Source: Galeruca laticollis (lineage: Eukaryota; Arthropoda; Insecta; Coleoptera; Chrysomelidae). Taken from it: 64,000 nucleotides of DNA. The notes beneath the pieces are model-generated. The model was given only the letters and a program-made list of their open reading frames with translations, did not search any database and was not told the origin of the DNA. The translations under genes and the position numbers were made by a program. Positions within the stretch are counted from its first letter, which is position 1, and every line of letters starts with the position of its first letter. This document shows positions 1 through 11,345 of this stretch, in pieces. The DNA is taken from assembly GCA_963921935.1 (NCBI GenBank), contig OY998178.1, positions 195,270,862 to 195,334,861 of the forward strand, in the 5' to 3' direction.

Positions 1-965
1 ATCTTTGAAAGTCATATTTCGAAAAATATTTTATTTTGGTATAGATATGTAGATGACATATTAGCTTGTTTTATGGGTAGTGAACGACAACTAGATGTAT
101 TTTTCAACCACATCAATAATTTACACCCGAAAATTAAATTTACAATAGAAATTGAAGAAAATAGCTCAATCAATTTTCTTGATTTAAAATTCAAAGAGTT
201 AATAATGTACTTGATTATTCAATTTACCAAAAACCAACACAAACTGATGTAACAATTCCATTCAATTCTAACCACCCTGTGTCTCACAGACTAGCAGCAT
301 ATAATTCAATGATACATAGAGCTTTTTCAGTTCCTATGAACAAATGTAATTTTGATAGAGAGATTAATACAATTAGACAAATAGCAACATCTAACGGTTA
401 TCCATTAGATATGATAAATAAGCTAATTAGTAAAAAAGAGGAAAAAGTGGCATTACAACTAATATATCCTAAACAAGCTGATGAAATTAAAACTTATAAA
501 ACCATCACATATGCAGGAAATATTTCGAATATAATATCTCCAGGAACGAATACAACAATTTCTTTTAAAACAGAAAGTAACGTTAGTACAAAATTGTTAA
601 ATGTAAAAACAAAAATACCACTATTAAAGAAGTCAGGTATATATAAACTCAAATGTCCAGAATGAAATGCTGTCTAGTTGGGTCAGACCCTTAGGAATTT
701 TTAAATACGATACAGTGAGCACTTACGAGCATACAGATTAAAACAACCAGATAAATCCCACTACGCAAAACATCTACTTGACACCAATCATTCATTGACA
801 CCTAACACAGAAATGGAAGTACTGCATATTTGTGAAAAGAAACAAGAACTGGATTTCCTTGAAGAACTGGAAATAAGAAGACATTTAAGAAACCCACAAT
901 ATGAAGTTGTCAATGAACAGTTAAATCTAGGGAATTCTCCACTAATAAACTGTCTTCTTAAGTGA
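1..965 (+). pseudogene. Penelope-like element, RT end plus GIY-YIG domain (truncated by window edge)
   Basis: This is the 3' part of a Penelope-like retroelement. The first 190 bases encode the reverse transcriptase catalytic stretch, with a RYVDDIL motif and the downstream NFLDLKF-type block. A frameshift near 195 moves the reading to another frame, which continues through SHRLAAYNSM and KLISKK to a KLKCPE linker at 665. In that frame the GIY-YIG endonuclease continues to 965, with LGQT, a SEHLRAY helix and a conserved C-terminal tail, but it is broken by TGA, TAG and TAA codons just after 660. RT followed by a C-terminal GIY-YIG nuclease is the hallmark of endonuclease-positive PLEs. The copy is dead and its 5' part lies outside the window. 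It differs clearly from the PLE at 46 kb, so it is a separate family. Confidence 0.85.
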
Positions 966-1241
966 TAATTGTAAAGATCAGCAGATATAGTTTTCCTGGT
1001 TTTCTATATCATTGCACAGTTATACTGATCTTAATTGGAAAAATGATATCCAGGATATCACCATAGGGCTAATAATATCTAAGCTTCAATATTTGTAATA
1101 TCACATCTTCTTCTTTTTTCTATAAACATATATTAAGCCAATCACAAGTTAGGTTACTTCTTGGTCTAGCCAAAAATAACTACTAAACATCAGGTAGGCA
1201 TAAAATGAAATGTAACTTCTGTCATTCTGACGATGATATTG
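966..1241. other. No gene seen
   Basis: AT-rich sequence between the PLE fragment and a hairpin-family copy. It may include PLE 3' UTR. I see no coding potential or clear repeat. Confidence 0.5.
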
Positions 1242-1381
1242 ATTTATCGAAACAATTGTCAATTTCTTAGAATTTTCAATAACTTGTATTATATTGTGGA
1301 ATTAACTAGAGACCTTGAGTTTCATTTAAAAACAGTAATATGAGCATATTCCACGAAGTAAGGGTCGAGACAGTCAATTTC
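1242..1381 (+). repeat. Hairpin-tail repeat family, copy 1 (5'-truncated)
   Basis: This segment carries the right arm and conserved tail of the family also found at 25,754, 35,982 and 47,552. Diagnostic words are GAATTAACTAGAGACC, ATGAGCATATTCCACGAAG and GGGTCGAGACAGTC. The left arm is missing, so this copy starts near the hairpin loop. A 5' truncation with an intact 3' tail is what reverse transcription from the 3' end would leave. I could not define a target duplication here. Confidence 0.75.
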
Positions 1382-2393
1382 ATTATATTTGTATTCATTA
1401 TTTAAATTCTCAAATCTGTAGGACGCCAAATTATTTTGCATTCTAGAACATAAAAATATTTTCTCTACGCCCTATCTTTAAAGTACCTTGTATTTCATCG
1501 GTTTGCAGCGCTTAAAGTGGTTGTTTATGGTTAGAGTGAAAAAAAGTAAAAAATCGTTAAAAAAAGTGCCATAACGTTAACTTTATTTAACGCTTCCCAT
1601 AAGCTAACACAATGAATCTTGGCTGGGCATCGAGGATAGACTTTCATGAATCTTGGAATACGTACAATTGTAATTTACCGAAGGAGCTTAATTAAAATAT
1701 CCCAAATTTCTATTTGAATTTTATTTTTTTGTATAGGGCTGTAGAAAAAATAATGTATGCAACATGTGCATAAAGTGTATTTTTCTCACTCATGGAATTT
1801 TCCATTCGTGAAAAAAAGTACCACTTTATACACTTGTTGCATAAATTACTATTTCAGCTGAGTAGCAAGAAAGAGCCACTTCTCTAACTGACATTGTAAC
1901 GAAACTGTCAACATTTGATGACAGTTTTCGAAAAAAAATATTTTCACCATCACCACAGATAAGGGAAGGTTAAACAGTGCAGAAATGCATGTGTCCAACT
2001 TATTTGCAGTCACGAGTTTGGTATGACCGTGTATATATTGTTTGTCAAAGCTGGGAGCTACGGTAAAAACATTAAGAAGCAAAAAAGTTGCCTTACTAAG
2101 AAAACCAGAAACTTCAAACTTACATAAAGTAATAAAAAAAATTCACTTCTCAAATTAGTGAAACTTGAAAATGAGGACATTTTGTTCAAATACTCTTAAG
2201 AAGTTTGTTATCATATCAAATAATATTTTCCTGGATAGTCGCAAAAACTAAAGTTCTGAGCATGAAATATGGAGTAGTAGCTTGAAATCACAAAAATGTA
2301 ATTAAAGTGGTATTTCAAACTTTATAAGTGAGACTCGTTCCGCTACTTCGTCATGCTTATAACTTTAACGACTCGAAATTGTTATTTAAAAAT
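1382..2393. other. No gene seen; contains one imperfect hairpin
   Basis: AT-rich, no convincing coding stretch. Around 1,610-1,645 it carries a short dispersed repeat (core GGCTGGGCATCGAGGAT) that recurs inverted near 39,740-39,765. The hairpin at 1,743-1,856 is listed separately. Confidence 0.5.
1743..1856. repeat. Imperfect hairpin, MITE-like
   Basis: Two arms of about 43 bp (1,757-1,799 and 1,800-1,842) are inverted copies, starting ATGCAACATG on the left and ending CTTGTTGCAT on the right, with almost no loop (ATGGAATTTTCCAT at the centre). Weaker similarity extends about 14 bp outward. I cannot tell whether it is a small transposon or a local inversion. Confidence 0.65.
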
Positions 2394-2477
2394 TAAATTG
2401 AGTGAATGAAAACGACGAATACTCAGTGTGTATTTAAATACACACTGAGTATTCGTCGTTTTCATTCACTCAATTTA
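2394..2477. repeat. Perfect 84-bp palindrome with no spacer
   Basis: Every base from 2,394 to 2,435 pairs with its mirror from 2,436 to 2,477; I checked all 42 pairs. The centre is TATTTAAATA, and symmetry stops at 2,393/2,478. The composition is not simple repeat: each arm carries ACGACGAATACTCAGTG. Perfect spacerless palindromes of this length extrude easily and are normally lost or eroded, so this one is recent, maintained or artefactual. Confidence 0.95.
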
Positions 2478-5039
2478 CATCTAGTGTGTACACCATATCA
2501 ACAGACAGATTTAAAGATTGAACAACATATTTGCATATCCAATCACATTCTGTCGATAGTTTATCCTTTGTTAGATATTTCCAGGATCTACAATTTGTAA
2601 CGGATTTGAGATATCTATTGCAACGTGGGTGTCACTTAGAGTACTTCACCACTATTACTAGGAAAACGAAAGGTTTCAACAAATTAATTCATAGGTTTGA
2701 CTAGTTCGACATTGTGGGGTTATTCTATTCGGACCAGTGGAGTGGGTCGTGGAGGAGCCAGAAATAAAAGAAATAGATGATTTCTAGGGTTCTCTATATT
2801 CCTCAGACTGAACTTAGATAACCAACTTGTCTAGCTGCTCATTTACAGATAATATGGCCCCATGTAGTACTACACGGTGTAGATAGTGCTATAGATATGA
2901 GGTGATTCGAAATAATATTTATGTTGAAAGCCAAACTAATAACTGAATTATTTATAAGTCTAATAACTAATTGACCAGACAATATTTCTTGTACGAGAGC
3001 AGGACCCCGCCACAATACGCAGAACTAAGAAGAGAAGAGAATGGAAATCTCTTACTTCCTACTCCAGATGGAGCGCCTCTACATTTACAGCAGGCTGTAC
3101 GCTGTACGGTGGTATGATTCGTGACAATATTAGATGCTACTGGAACTAATGTAGTGGACAGGTTGCTGGTGAATAGTTGGCAGCTAACTATTTAATTGGT
3201 CATGCCAGTATTGGCCTAAAAATGCGAATATTTACGATTAGATGAGCATCTCCGGAAATCGAGGTATCTTACCGAATATGGGCAACGGCCGTGTAAAGAA
3301 GGGAGCGTAAATCCACAGAATGTGTGCATCAACTGATGTCTATCGTACTCTCTCTTTGATGATACTTTCTTTGTACTAGGGCTCCTTAGATCCGAAATAA
3401 AATTCGATTTTAATTAAACCACATGGTCTAAATTCAGCCCAGAAAAAAGAAAAGACAGAAGGAAGAGAGATAGACAACCTGACAATGTCCTTAGCTAGGC
3501 AATTTTTGCTGACATTCAATTCCATAGTACTCACAGAACTAGAGTAAGATTCATACATTGAAGAATGTAAACAATGACTACAGGTTATTTCAATAGACAA
3601 TTAGCGGATCTTAATTAGAACTGTATATTCTGACAGATAAAAACTGATTTTAGCCATGTTTGTATTTAGTTTCTTTTCTTAATACACATCAAAGTGTACC
3701 AACATTAGTTTTTGTTTTGCAACTATTGTCGTTATTTTCAAAGATTCTTGCAGTTCAACTGGTTTCACAGGACAAAGATGTAGCTCTTAATTAGAGATTT
3801 CATGTACAGAGAACTGAAGCTTCAGTGAATTATTAAAGCTATTTCAAAATGCTATTGATTTTGATGCATGAAATTAAAAATCCTAGCCTTGTTTGTCATA
3901 TTGACAGCCCGAAAAATTTGCTATGGCTCCCCTTGGACGAAACGTGGCCTAGCAATTACTCCATTGAAGTACCGAGGAAATTATGAGCCTTACTAGAGCT
4001 AAAAGAAAACGTGAATAACTCTCTTCTAACAAGAGTTGTCTTTCCATGAGCAAGGAATTTATTCCCGAAGCGCTTCTCTAAAATAGGTTGAAATGGTTAT
4101 CATTGAATGCGTGAGAATGTATCCATTCAGATGGTCCTTGAAATAAATGGAAGTGAGAAATCATCTTAGATACGTACATGAAGGAGTTACCTTCTAGCCC
4201 GTATAACTGGAGAATTATTGTAGAAGTTAAGGATGAATGCAATGATAAGCGATTTGTGTAGATATGAAGTAGAAGAGAAAAAATAACATGAAATGAACAG
4301 ATGGAAATCATAAAACTCAAACAGATGAACAGGCCTATAGTAATGCATGGAGAAAATGAAGAAGGTTTTTCGCCAAGAAATCTCATTTCAGACTTCTCAT
4401 CATACTGCATTTTCCAAATTTCTGACAGTTAGGTTATAACGCATGATGTTGACTACTTTTGATATGAATATTCTCATGAAAATTGTTTCAGGCTGAAGGT
4501 ATTATATAGGAAAAATTAGCATAACCTCTGGGTAAAGATAACATGCAAAATCATGAAACGTTCCATATTTTGCCAATATTTCGCTTCTAAAATGAAATAC
4601 TCATCATTTAGATGTATCATTCATACTTTGATCCAGATGCCAAGAAATTTCCTTAGGTTTCCTATTATGACTGGTACAGTACATGTGAAAGTTGTCGAGG
4701 TATGGTGGAAGATTGGCATAGTTCCGGCTGGACACAGAAGTTTGTATACTGCAAGTCAGCTATGGAGAAAAAAGTTATTGAAAAACCTCTATTTTCTTTG
4801 AGTGAAAAACAATATTTTAATTATAAGTACCATTTACAATTCAAACATTTGAAACCAAGTACTAATTACAACTAAACTGGAATATGCCCGCTATGTCAAC
4901 GTCAAATTGTTCAAACTGCATGAAAACAGTAGCTACCGCCGATCGTATAGTTCAATGCGGAGATTGAGCCTAATACGTATTACTTGTACCGATGTTTTTA
5001 TGGATGACCGTGTAACTCGACAGAGAGTTTGCGGATTGT
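2478..5039. other. No gene seen
   Basis: About 2.5 kb of AT-rich DNA with only short open stretches that show no family motifs, no codon-like composition and no repeat shared with the rest of the window that I could detect. Probably old intergenic DNA. Confidence 0.5.
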
Positions 5040-5275
5040 GTAACTTTGTTGCACTCCGGAGACAGCATCGTGCTAACACGGCATGTAACGAAAAGTGGCC
5101 GACGACGACGGCGACATACACAAGGGATTTCATTCTAAAAACCGTTTAATCATGTTGTTCTTGATGAAAAACGTAAAAATGACTTTAAATTTTTTTTCAA
5201 AATTCCAACTTTTTAAGGGTAAACCAATACTTTTCTCGCATATTAGATAGGTCCGGCGGAAAAGTGATATGTCAG
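5040..5275 (+). repeat. Satellite-tailed dispersed repeat, copy 1
   Basis: The segment GCACTCCGGAGACAGCATCG through CATATTAGATAGGTCCGGCGG matches 61,075-61,305 and, inverted, 38,779-38,960. Shared landmarks are AGTGGCCGACGAC, ACATACACA, CTAAAAACCGTTT, AAAACGTAAAAATGACT and GGGTAAACCAATACTTTTCT. The left edge corresponds to one end of the tandem satellite unit seen in full at 60,370-61,105. This looks like one end of a mobile repeat whose other part is tandem satellite. Confidence 0.8.
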
Positions 5276-5324
5276 TTTGATGCACTCTAGTCTATTGAAT
5301 TTACGGATTATATCGGCAATGAAG

Positions 5325-5640
5325 CAGTGGATCGTATACCGAGAGCTGAAAACATGTTAATAAGAGGCCTATCAGAATCCTCCTCTGAAGATGTCAAGGT
5401 AAAAAGAAAGAATACACAAATTATATTGAACTCGTCTTGAAACTACTGGCTGTTAAAAAAAGCCCGTCACGTATTTTAGAGTTGGAAAACTGATCCTAAG
5501 GTTTCTTCGAATGATTAAAGTGGTTAGGGAGTTAGAATATCACGTTAAGGTTATTCTGAGAAATAAAGCCAAATACTTAGAAAACGAAAATACGGATATA
5601 TTTTCAATAGCTGATAAAGACGCCGTCAGAACAACAAATG
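5325..5640 (+). pseudogene. Degenerate non-LTR retrotransposon ORF1-like fragment
   Basis: One frame reads RAENMLIRGLSESS followed by a charged stretch and IILNSS before a stop. After frameshifts, RVGKTDP-like and IKVVRELEY / VILRNKAKYL blocks follow. The order of a R-x-x-N-(hydrophobic)-G-L-x-E-S-S motif and a basic RVGK block is what I know from the single-strand-binding ORF1 proteins of some insect LINEs. At least two frameshifts and several stops show it is dead. Identification rests on motif order only. Confidence 0.4.
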
Positions 5641-5669
5641 TTAAAAGAACTTTGTAGTGTACAATACTA

Positions 5670-5772
5670 CAATTCTAAAATAGTAGGCGTTAAATTCTCA
5701 GGAATAATAATACAATAAATGTCAGTTTAACGCAATATTTCTGAGAATTTGGTGCCTGCTATTTTGGAATTG
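5670..5772. repeat. Hairpin with 37-bp arms
   Basis: The left arm 5,670-5,706 (starts CAATTCTAAAATAG) and right arm 5,736-5,772 (ends CTATTTTGGAATTG) are inverted copies with about five mismatches and a loop of about 29 bp. Consistent with a short MITE or foldback remnant. Confidence 0.75.
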
Positions 5773-5937
5773 AACTATACAAACTCGCAAACAAAACGGT
5801 GAACGGCATGTGGCTATTAGATACATTAACGACACTCATATTCGTATGTACCCGATGCTTGAGCCACACGGGAAGCTTCGGCTGCAGCTCGGGCACTCGG
5901 TATGTACCCGACGTGTTGTGATGACCCGTCTGGCTTT

Positions 5938-6770
5938 TGCGACACGTAAATCAGTACTGTTTCAATTTCCTAGCTTTAATCATTTTGAAAACTACTATGA
6001 GCAACGTATGCTATACTATTACAAAGAACATCTAAAGCCGAATCTAGAAAATTCTTACAAACTTCATCTGACAGTGAAATAACTGTTAGCCGTGAAAATA
6101 AATATTGATAAGCATCAAGGGCCGGCCCTTTAGCAGTATAACTATTTAGTGCATTTACCAATTTATACAACAACATGAAGCTTGCATTATATGAAGTAGC
6201 TTCCGGAAAATTCTCAACTAACGATATATTCAAGTTTTTATTAATCATCACTAGCAAAAATACGCATAGAGATAACATCATTCAGGAGACGCCTTCAGCA
6301 GAAATGGAAATTGGGAGCATCGATACTCCAATCAACTGAATGCTGGATCAATGCCTTATTATATTGACATAAAAAAGATGTATAGAACATTGCAACATAA
6401 TAATTAAATATTTAGAAGATGATCTAGAAAATTTTGCGCCAGCATTAGATATTTTCTTAGGAAAATTCAGAAAATATGTGGGTTCAAAAACTACACTTTT
6501 CAATGGTTCGAAAAAGAAATGTCGTCGACGAGGAAAATGTATTCCAGTGCAACCAACGTCAGTAGTACGACGTTGTGGTACTGAGAAGACTGCAGTGGGT
6601 AAAATACCAACAAGATTAGAGAATGCATGGCTGCATACTGCCTCAAAATATGTGCAGCAAAAAACAGAGGCATGGGAATTGATAAATTCAAAAATTATAA
6701 CGCAGTATAACCTACCATACTGCCGTATACTATTTCATGTATTCATACATAACATACTAGGTCATGTAGT
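5938..6770 (+). other. Unidentified, weakly coding-like remnants
   Basis: Two short stretches look more protein-like than their surroundings. The first, at about 5,955-6,080, encodes ENYYEQRMLYYYKEHLKP and is rich in aromatic and charged residues. The second, at about 6,420-6,690, encodes an ALDIFLGKFRKYVGSK-like segment and then KKCRRRGKCIPVQPTSVVRR, a basic segment. I do not recognise the family with any certainty; a transposon-derived protein is likeliest from context. Stops and frame changes separate the two, so neither is a working gene. Confidence 0.25.
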
Positions 6771-7048
6771 ATGATAGTTTTAACTAATGCTATAGTTTAA
6801 ATGAACATTTCCATCTGCCTTATTAGTACTTCAGTTTTTTTTGTTTATGCTATAGTTTTTGAAAAAACATTTTCATCTCCCTTCTTAGCATTTTTTCTCC
6901 TTTTTTAGCTTACTCTCATTACTGTATCAACAAGATAACCGATACGTTATACTGACACGTATGCTATTCAAATACCTGTGCATTAGTCCTACATATCTGC
7001 TATTTACAAAGGAACCTCGGTTGGCTGAAGCGTCAAGTATTTACGAAT

Positions 7049-8124
7049 ATGCTAATGGCACACCCAAAATCAAGAAATTTATTTCTTGATGTTCCTGTTA
7101 GCGAATTTACCTACTGGATTTTTCTGTACATAAATTTGGTCTCAATTTCAGCTGAACTGGATGAACTTCTCAAACCAGATATCATAATTATTGCTGAAAA
7201 ATGGTTAAATCACTATATTTCGGATTGCTCAGTGAACATAAACGGATATACAATATATCGTCAGGATAGAGAAAACCGTAAAGATGGTGGTGTCATTTAC
7301 TTATCATACCAGATGATATTACTCAATATTTAAGTATCAACATTAAATTATTGGATATATACCTGGTGTGGTGGTTACTTAGCAAGTGCCCTCGTAGATA
7401 CCTCGATTAAACCATAACACCATTTATTGTTGAGAAACACTTACCTCGTAACCATGTGTTGGGGTTGAATAAGAAACACTTTGATTTAGTTCACTGGGTT
7501 AGTATATTAATTTAAATACAATTTACACATTAATCTACATTAGAACTATATCGAATATAAATACTGAGTTCGTCGCCATTTCTCAATGCTTAATTATTTA
7601 TAGGAAATATTTGACAATACTTCAAGTCGATGACTTCAATTTCACGTTCAAGTTCAAAATATGAAAGAATGTTGTTTACCCTTCGGTCATGACTGATAAA
7701 CAAACGTGTTATGAGTTCAATGTTATGAGTTCATTATCTCTTGAATATTAAAATTAGATATTATTATTAGATTCTATTTTTATACTTAATTAAAGGCCTT
7801 TTGTCCTTATTGTCTTTTATAACTCACTACACTGGGATGAATATTCTTCACTCGACCGGTAATAAAAATGCAGCATTCTCTTTTCATTTAGTGTACGTTT
7901 ATCGTCCTCCAGACACAAACTCTATAAATTATCACTTCTTGAAAATCTTATCGTTGCTGGAGATTTTAACTTGCCAGAGCTTACATAGCCTCTCCATAAC
8001 CTCATTATCAGACGTCATAAACTCTCATAATTTGTTCACAAATTTTGTCGCAAATTCAAATCAAACACAGCTCATTACCGAACCAACAAGAATCAGAGCT
8101 GATAATATAAATACACAATCTTAG
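7049..8124 (+). pseudogene. LINE apurinic endonuclease fragment, interrupted
   Basis: The first part (to about 7,360) reads as the N-terminal half of a LINE endonuclease: LKPDIIIIAEKWLN (the family's LSETWL block), then INGYTIYRQDRENRKDGG. The second part (from about 7,830) resumes with VYVYRPPDTNS and, after a frameshift, the GDFN-like block and LITEPTR. Order and spacing match the APE-type endonuclease of Jockey/CR1-group LINEs. The intervening 7,365-7,800 is foreign and begins with a repeat shared with 9,615. No RT domain follows, so this is a truncated, dead copy. Confidence 0.7.
7365..7535 (+). repeat. Dispersed repeat R1, copy a
   Basis: Shares GATTACTTAGCAAGTG-like, GAGAAACACTTACCTCGTAAC and GGGTTGAATAA blocks in order with 9,615-9,790. 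It sits inside the LINE endonuclease fragment, so it is part of a later insertion. The start TGTGGTG could be an LTR-type end, but I find no matching end or coding content. Confidence 0.65.
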
Positions 8125-9614
8125 CGATGGGTGATGAAAAAAATATCTTCGGTCGTGATCCCAGAAAAACCGGTTAGGTTAGGAACCCAGGAACATACAA
8201 GACGTGTACTAGTTGACAATAAATTGTATGCTGTTGTGTACTTCAACAAAGACCCTGAGTAGATCACACTGCCACAAGCATAAAATGCGGTAGGCCAAAA
8301 AATTTATTGCATAACTGCCGAATAAATTATCGGTGCACTTACTAGGCAGACAATTGTGATCTAGTTTTTCTGCTAAATGGATATCGTAAGTTTAATAACC
8401 AAATGGTATAGTAGCATTCACAATAATGTGTATGTGTTGTTGAAGAACAAGAAGTATAGAACCAAAAATATTTTGAAAATGTAATGCCGGATTTTTATGA
8501 ATTTTGGTTTGTGATAGTTTTGTAATTTTGTCTATCCTATACATTCACTTCATTCTCAGGAAATATAATGAACTTTGATTGTTTCGAATTGTTAAATGGT
8601 ATATCTTTTCTAAAAGTCCTCAGTATATATAATGTTCTCTATAATTTTCAAATTACGTCTAAATTATGCCCGCCAAAGTTGAAATAATACTTTGAGAAGG
8701 CTTTGAGAGAATAAACTCGTTCATTTGAATGATCGTCAATAATTCATGCCCTAACTGGAATCCCACTCCAAAAAGGGAGCTTCGAAAATATTTAGTGACT
8801 GCGATTACAGCAGATGTTGAAAATGTTGTTCGTTAAGGGCCGTAGAATTCTCCGCTTGCTCAAATACAATGTGATTTTTGCAAATTTCCAACACATTTTG
8901 CAACATGCCATCTTACTCATTTGTTCAATCTTTGTGGGAATCCCTTGTTCGATGCATGTAGTGAGGTGTATTTCAATCATTTAGAAATTAGAAATAATTA
9001 TTTGTATTTAGAGTTAACCAAACAAATGGGGGTATAATACCATTTTATGATAAATTTGAGCACGTCAGACCATTGAAATTTCCTGACCACTGAAGGTTTC
9101 TTTAGTAAGGGCCCAATCATTTTGTGATATATTATTTCAGCACCTAGTATCAAGCTTTTCTGCATATAAGGTGTGAACTTCACATATCCAACGTGGATTT
9201 CCACAGGATCAGTATCTACAATTCCGATTCAAGTTTTCATTGGGAGAGGAATTTGCCTAATTGGGATACATTACATTATTTCGAATATTTGGAACGCTTG
9301 GAACGCGATATTTTCCCATAATTTGGACTGTAGTATATTCACATTCATATGAATCGTTATCTGACGGCTTATCTTACATTAACTTTATATGGATCGAATT
9401 AAATAGATAGTTTCATTATTAAGTTTCTTAAATATTTTCCGTCTACTCAAATGTGATCATTTTCTAATATGACACCAATATCTTTGGTGGTATGAATAAG
9501 GACGAAGTACATGCTACTACAAATTTATGGATCTACTTCGAAGTATCTGCTCCGTCTTGAAGCATCTGATCAGTTCCGGTAGAATCTGCTTAACGTTGAA
9601 GTATTTACTACTCT
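8125..9614. other. No gene seen
   Basis: About 1.5 kb with scattered short open stretches and no family motif I recognise. Nothing supports a gene call. Confidence 0.45.
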
Positions 9615-9790
9615 TTGTGGTGATTACTTAGCAAGTGTCCCTCGCATAGACTACTTTAACCATTCATCTTAGAGAAACACTTACCTCGTAACCATTCTTT
9701 AAGGGTTGAATAAATAACATAATTTGAAAACTCACTGGGATAAATATATTAAGAATTAATTACAGTAAATATAACTACACAATACATACA
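9615..9790 (+). repeat. Dispersed repeat R1, copy b
   Basis: Second copy of the repeat at 7,365, with the same block order and about 80 percent similarity by eye. The two copies are direct and about 2.25 kb apart. Confidence 0.65.
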
Positions 9791-10103
9791 TTTGTACCAT
9801 TCAAAATAATAACAATGAATGATACGAAAGTTATCGACACTTGGCATCATCGGGATCATCACAACTGCTTGTAGTATCTACTTTTAGCCCGTAGTATATG
9901 CTTCGTGCAGCATGTGCAGCATCTCTCACTCCTTCTGCTCGGGGAGCAGGTCATGACCAGTTTATTAGATTTTCTGTTCCATCGTTGTTCTTAGACAAAA
10001 TTATCGAGACTACCCTCGAGACTACCTGAAATATTATTTGCTATTTTTCATTGTTGTCAATTAAATTATTGAAAGTAATAAAGTGTGTTCGTGATTGTGT
10101 AAA

Positions 10104-10794
10104 ATGTATTCAGATGAAGAAATGCCCCAGCAAGAAGAATCCCAAAATTAAGATGTACAATTAGCATTTGTTATAATGCTAGTAGATTTCAAGATACTGC
10201 TGGATAAAAAAATGACACCTGCCATTAAGTCTGCAAAATATACAGGCCTTAAAGAAATAACTAATATTTATAATAAAAATACAAAACAAAATTTAGATAC
10301 AAAACAAGTATTAAAAAAAATTAATAATATGAAAAGCAAAATAAAAAAAGTTACGGATACGACAGCAACAGGAAATAAGAAAATTAAATTAAATGAGTGG
10401 CAACATAAATTTTATGACATATGGAAGGGGAATGAGAATCCAGTCATGAAAAGAGTGCCAGGTAAACTAGTAGCTTTTTTGTGTAAAGACATGGTAAATA
10501 AATGTAATGTTGTAATATTATAATATATGTGTGTACTATGTTTCTAGTGTAGTCTAGTTTGTACATACGTATGTTGAAATGTGATTATGTAATACGTTTT
10601 TAGGAGGAATAAGTGCAAGCACCAGTAGAAATGAAGATTCAGATCGATTTACTGATGAGGAGGATAGGACACATTTTAGTGATGTCAACGAATCAATTGA
10701 AAAATTGCAGAAATCATTACTTATTCAACAAATAAATGCTGCTATAGCTAAAGAAAAGGCCGCTATAGCTCAGGAAAAAGCTGCCGAGCTGTAA
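10104..10794 (+). pseudogene. PIF/Harbinger Myb/MADF-like DNA-binding protein, two exons
   Basis: The first frame opens at ATG 10,104 (MYSDEEMPQQ...), is broken by one in-frame TAA at about 10,149, and continues through YKxLLDK-like, TPAIKSAKY and WQHKFYDIWKG blocks to a splice donor (CCAG|GTAAAC at 10,461/10,462). The acceptor TTTTTAG|GA at 10,603/10,604 restores frame into a serine/acid-rich stretch (GGISASTSRNEDSD) and an alanine/lysine helix, stopping at 10,794. A trihelix/MADF-like protein on one strand converging on a DDE transposase is the usual PIF/Harbinger layout, where this protein assists nuclear import and TIR binding. Only one stop spoils it, so decay is moderate. Confidence 0.65.
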
Positions 10795-11038
10795 GAAAAG
10801 CCGGAAGGGCTGTATAGCAATTTGTAGAAGATTACCTTGCACGACAATGCGAGCATTAAAAATAAGTAAAAAATAGGAGTATTAATATCTTTTAACTACC
10901 TACTCAGTTACTTTTGTTAAGACAGATTTTAAGTTTACGTTTTATTATTCTGAACTTAAGTTTATTAAGTTTCATTAATATTATAAAATAAAATTTTATC
11001 TAAATAAAAAATACCGAATTTTTTATTGATTTTCTGTT

Positions 11039-11345
11039 TTAACGTTGTCGGTACATCAATTCTGCAAGTTCATTACGAAACTGTATACATCGGCGTCTAA
11101 TTGCAGCCTTATTTGGCTCAGCATATAATGCAGGCATAACTGGTTCTTCTTCTACTTCAATTTCTTGAAAATGCTCATATGCATTGTTCAAAAACTTGGC
11201 ACAATTATGTAAAATAAATCCACATATGATATATCGACATATTCTATCAGTTTTAAGTCGAACTGTATAGTTTAACACTGGAAATCTCCTTTTCAACTGC
11301 CCAAAGCAACTTTCTATAATAACACTGGATGTTTAGTTGATAGAT
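11039..11345 (-). pseudogene. PIF/Harbinger DDE transposase, C-terminal fragment
   Basis: Reading leftwards, the frame starts with IIESCFGQLKRRFPVL (the family's ER-x-FG-x-LK-x-RFP block) and continues through IICGFILHNCAKF, a close match to the FILHNI signature, then an acidic tail and RNELAELMYRQR. These are the last ~100 residues of a Harbinger transposase. All upstream catalytic parts are missing: at about 11,330 the sequence switches to a hAT BED finger. It converges on the gene at 10,104, as expected for one Harbinger unit with an internal deletion. Confidence 0.8.

Noticed and set aside
4907..5149. An 80-codon open stretch on the plus strand and a 66-codon one opposite
   Set aside because: Its second half is the dispersed satellite-tailed repeat shared with 61,100 and 38,800; the composition shows no protein motif.
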